Origin: Clostridiales bacterium
Lineage (GTDB): Bacteria > Bacillota > Clostridia > Peptostreptococcales > Anaerovoracaceae
Length of the DNA: 9,536 nucleotides
Assembly (NCBI GenBank): GCA_012799165.1
Contig: JAAZLU010000007.1
Span: 1-9,536 of the forward strand
Direction of reading: 5' to 3'
The position numbers were made by a program, and so were the translations under genes. This document shows positions 7,899 to 9,536 of the stretch, piece after piece. Positions within the stretch are counted from its first letter, which is position 1. Every line of letters starts with the position of its first letter. The notes beneath the pieces are model-generated. The model was not told the origin of the DNA. It made no database searches and saw only the letters and a program-made list of their open reading frames with translations.

Positions 7899-8693
7899 CT
7901 ATCGACCAAAAAATTCTGCCTGCTCACCGCGAATGATAGCGGCCAGTCCGGCCTTAGCGTCCTCTGTTGCCAGGACTTTATTTGCGACCTCCAACTCAAA
8001 ATTACGGCTTTCCTCCAGGCCGGCACCGTACAGTACTTTTCGCACACATTCCTTAAAGTACTTTACAGCCAAAGGCGCTGCGCTTGACATCTTTTGAGCG
8101 TAATACATACCGACTTCGTCCACCAGCTCATCTGCGACAACTTTACTGGCTATACCCATTTCATAAGCCATGCGACCGCTGAGGCCTTCGTTAAGGAACA
8201 TGTAATCCATAATTCGATTGCGACCGATCCAAATAGGAAGGCGGAGGCTGCTCATCCCCCAGGAACCTACGGCTCCATAATAAATATCGCCGTCCTTGAT
8301 AAAAAAACTTTCTCCAACGATGCGAATATCGAAGGCGTTGAATACTGCGCTTGAACCGCCTATACAGCGGCCCTTGGCGGCCACTATGGTGGACTTAGGA
8401 TAATTATCAATTTTTTCTATCAAAGCACCGCCCAATTCAGCGAAGCTTTCCTTTATATCCTCCACCTGACCAGCCAATGCCTTTTTGATATCTTCGGAAT
8501 CGGCGCCTTGGGAAAAATCTTCGCCGCTGCTCTTGAGAAAAACGGTGCGGATATCATCGTCCCGCTCAAAAGCTTCCATGGCATTCAACATTTCCTTGAG
8601 CAGTTTCTTGCTGAACGAATTCTTTGGCGGACGGTTTAGTGTAAGTACACCGACTCGACCAACTTTTTCTACAATCAGCTCGCAATAGTCCAT
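7899..8693 (-). CDS. Crotonase-fold protein (enoyl-CoA hydratase/isomerase family), atypical active site
   Basis: The 264-residue protein has normal length for the family and the expected course. VGVLTLNRPPKNSFS is at the N-terminus, the first oxyanion-hole strand is SQGADSEDI (61-69), the second is AAKGRCIGGSS (105-115), and GLSGRMAYEMGIASKVV (170-186) and TEDAKAGLAA (243-252) near the end. Crotonases bind acyl-CoA thioesters and stabilise an enolate; members act as hydratases, isomerases, hydrolases, decarboxylases and dehalogenases. By my hand alignment to rat mitochondrial hydratase, Glu144 corresponds to Ala116 and Glu164 to Asp136. A plain enoyl-CoA hydratase is therefore doubtful and the reaction is unknown. 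The ATG has an excellent GAGGAGG site seven bases upstream. It is followed after 86 bp, without a terminator, by the importer genes on the same strand, so co-transcription is possible. Confidence 0.88.
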   Translation of the reverse strand: MDYCELIVEKVGRVGVLTLNRPPKNSFSKKLLKEMLNAMEAFERDDDIRTVFLKSSGEDFSQGADSEDIKKALAGQVEDIKESFAELGGALIEKIDNYPKSTIVAAKGRCIGGSSAVFNAFDIRIVGESFFIKDGDIYYGAVGSWGMSSLRLPIWIGRNRIMDYMFLNEGLSGRMAYEMGIASKVVADELVDEVGMYYAQKMSSAAPLAVKYFKECVRKVLYGAGLEESRNFELEVANKVLATEDAKAGLAAIIRGEQAEFFGR

Positions 8694-9048
8694 TTACAAT
8701 CCTCCTCTAAAACTGTACCTTTGTCTTAATGAAGAAATAATCCAACGATAATCCGCTAAAAACCTCATTGCCTTCTGTATTGGAATAATCTTAAAAATTT
8801 GCTAAAAATAATTTTAGTCCAAGTCGACCTTAATTCAGTAAATCTTCCGATAAAGGATGTATTTTATTGCTTTATCCAGAACGCTTTTGCGTGCTATATG
8901 CCCGGACAAAACTTAAATTGAGTCTTAAGGTGACGATTTAGCACACTGCAGTGATGAAGTGCAACTTATGCTTGATTGTAGCCTATTATGAAATATCTTG
9001 CAACAAGAATTTTCCGCTGAGAAGAAAAAATTCCACAGTACGAATATA

Positions 9049-9077
9049 TTGACAACAAATTTCATTCGTGATAGCTT
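9049..9077 (+). promoter_or_regulatory. Candidate promoter of the amidohydrolase gene
   Basis: A perfect TTGACA at 9049-9054 is followed after 17 bases by TAGCTT (9072-9077), preceded by TG at 9069-9070 as in extended -10 promoters. The -10 hexamer matches only three of six bases, so the perfect -35 and the TG carry the call. Transcription would start near 9084 with a leader of about 97 bases. The inverted repeat at 9074-9089 overlaps the -10 end and the start site, which is where a repressor would block transcription. Confidence 0.5.
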
Positions 9078-9089
9078 GTCGACACAAGC
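9074..9089. repeat. Inverted repeat GCTTGT-CGAC-ACAAGC over the amidohydrolase promoter, candidate operator
   Basis: Perfect six-base arms flank a four-base centre. The site sits across the predicted -10 end and start site of the amidohydrolase promoter. A related element, TCTTG-CAA-CAAGA, lies about 66 bases further upstream (8996-9008) and shares the CTTG/CAAG half-sites with different spacing. Regulation by a dimeric protein is inferred; a short RNA stem at the transcript start is the alternative. Confidence 0.4.
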
Positions 9090-9145
9090 AAAATATGGCC
9101 GCACAATGAGTAACAAGTCGCCTGCTCAATACGAAGCGGGTTAAG

Positions 9146-9179
9146 AAATTGCGTAGCATATTTTTATTGGAGGCAATTT
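9146..9179 (+). promoter_or_regulatory. Inverted repeat reaching into the amidohydrolase ribosome binding site
   Basis: AAATTGC (9146-9152) can pair with GCAATTT (9173-9179), plus a G-U pair at the base, closing a 20-base loop. The right arm covers the last G of the GGAGG site (9169-9173) and the whole spacer up to the ATG at 9181, with the remaining GGAG in the loop. This could dampen translation. The stem is AT-rich and may be too weak to matter. Confidence 0.3.
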
Positions 9180-9180
9180 T

Positions 9181-9536
9181 ATGAGAAAAGTTATTGATCT
9201 TTGTCTTGATATGCCCTTAAGTGCGAAGGCACTGACAAGTATGCTGAGCAGCATGTGTTTGGATCCCGTGTATCGCGGCTACAAAGATAGCTATGGACCC
9301 GGCATTGCAGCTCAAGCCGGCTTGAGCATGGCGGAACTTGAAGCCGTTTTTGCAAGCGAGGGCAAAGGGGGATTCCTGCGGCTTGTCAGCGAGGCGGCTG
9401 AAAAGCATGAGCTCACACCAGCTCAATTTGTGAAGCATATGGACGAAGTGGGAATAGAATGGGGCATTACCTGCGACGGCGACCACGATAACGCTAAAAC
9501 AGCCGAAATCGTTCAAGCTCATCCCGGCCGCCTAAA
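9181..9536 (+). CDS. Amidohydrolase-family protein (ACMSD-like metal-dependent hydrolase/decarboxylase type), N-terminal part, cut by window edge
   Basis: 118 codons are present and the gene runs off the right edge. GGAGG lies seven bases before ATG 9181 and an in-frame TAG at 9154 rules out an upstream start. The translation opens MRKVIDLCLDMP. It later reads FVKHMDEVGIEWGITCDGD (83-101) and then AEIVQAHPGRLK, which is the helix-strand-helix pattern of amidohydrolase-2 TIM-barrel proteins (the person-readable MDEVGI... and HPGR elements). This family includes decarboxylases and hydrolases acting on aromatic or ring-derived acids and many uncharacterised members. The first strand in typical members reads like IDxHxH and carries two metal-binding histidines; here the corresponding stretch is DLCLD, with no histidine. 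The remaining metal ligands lie outside the window. Divergent orientation from the crotonase gene suggests a shared pathway or regulator, but this is inference. Confidence 0.72.
   Translation, partial: MRKVIDLCLDMPLSAKALTSMLSSMCLDPVYRGYKDSYGPGIAAQAGLSMAELEAVFASEGKGGFLRLVSEAAEKHELTPAQFVKHMDEVGIEWGITCDGDHDNAKTAEIVQAHPGRL

Larger units (their letters stand above)
8694..9180. other. 487-bp divergent intergenic region between crotonase and amidohydrolase genes
   Basis: I see no convincing gene here; the only longer reading frame (63 codons, minus strand, 8925-9116) has a composition unlike the neighbours and no ribosome binding site I trust. The region is AT-rich and rich in short inverted repeats: CTAAAA-ATAA-TTTTAG (8802-8817), GATAAAG/CTTTATC (8849-8855 and 8870-8876), CACTGCAGTG (8944-8953), TCTTG-CAA-CAAGA (8996-9008) and GCTTGT-CGAC-ACAAGC (9074-9089). 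It must contain both divergent promoters. The crotonase promoter could not be pinned down; TAAAAT on the minus strand near 8815 is a possible -10. Confidence 0.6.

Noticed and set aside
8781..8802. Sigma-54-like promoter (TTGG followed by TTTGC) on the plus strand
   Set aside because: The GG and GC are 17 bases apart, whereas sigma-54 promoters require ten.
8925..9116. 63-codon minus-strand reading frame in the divergent intergenic region
   Set aside because: It lies across the predicted promoter and inverted repeats, has no convincing ribosome binding site, resembles no family I recognise, and is rich in Cys, Ser and Phe as expected for chance translation of AT-rich DNA.
1..9536. CRISPR arrays, tRNA or rRNA genes, insertion sequences, toxin-antitoxin or phage genes
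   Set aside because: No repeated spacer pattern, cloverleaf-like segment, transposase-like reading frame or terminal inverted repeat pair was found on reading both strands.

Overview
The window looks like a piece of chromosome from an anaerobic, low-to-moderate G+C Gram-positive bacterium, most likely a Clostridia-type member of the Bacillota. This is inferred from strong AGGAGG-type ribosome binding sites before most genes, GTG and TTG starts, a DacF-type D,D-carboxypeptidase, and a lipoprotein substrate-binding protein. No species can be named. I see no rRNA, tRNA, CRISPR array, insertion sequence or phage gene.

Left part (1-2270) is housekeeping. On the minus strand a membrane-anchored D-alanyl-D-alanine carboxypeptidase runs into the start of uvrC (excinuclease subunit C, cut by the window edge) through a one-base TAATG overlap. 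Divergent from it, on the plus strand, lies rdgB (XTP/dITP diphosphatase), with a clear TATAAT promoter, a GTG start and a strong, probably bidirectional, terminator at 2241-2270.

Middle part (2285-7812) is a complete minus-strand ABC importer of the oligopeptide/dipeptide (Opp/Dpp) class. In transcription order it has a lipoprotein binding protein, two permeases and two ATPases. The binding-protein gene is separated from the first permease by 172 bp holding a stable hairpin, while the last four genes are tightly packed with two ATGA overlaps. The substrate cannot be read from the sequence. Upstream of the binding protein is a perfect 16-bp palindrome that looks like an operator.

Right part (7899-9536) is metabolic. 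A crotonase-fold (enoyl-CoA hydratase/isomerase family) gene on the minus strand lies 86 bp upstream of the importer, with no terminator between, so the two may be co-transcribed. Its two usual catalytic glutamates appear to be replaced by Ala and Asp. Across a 487-bp divergent intergenic region begins a plus-strand gene for an amidohydrolase-family protein (truncated by the window end). In that protein the usual N-terminal His-x-His metal motif appears to be replaced by Cys-x-Asp. Its predicted promoter overlaps another inverted repeat.

Taken together, crotonase, importer and amidohydrolase suggest an uptake-and-catabolism module placed beside conserved DNA-repair and cell-wall genes. This is inference from gene order and family membership. 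The most interesting points are the atypical active sites of the two enzymes and the operator-like palindromes.
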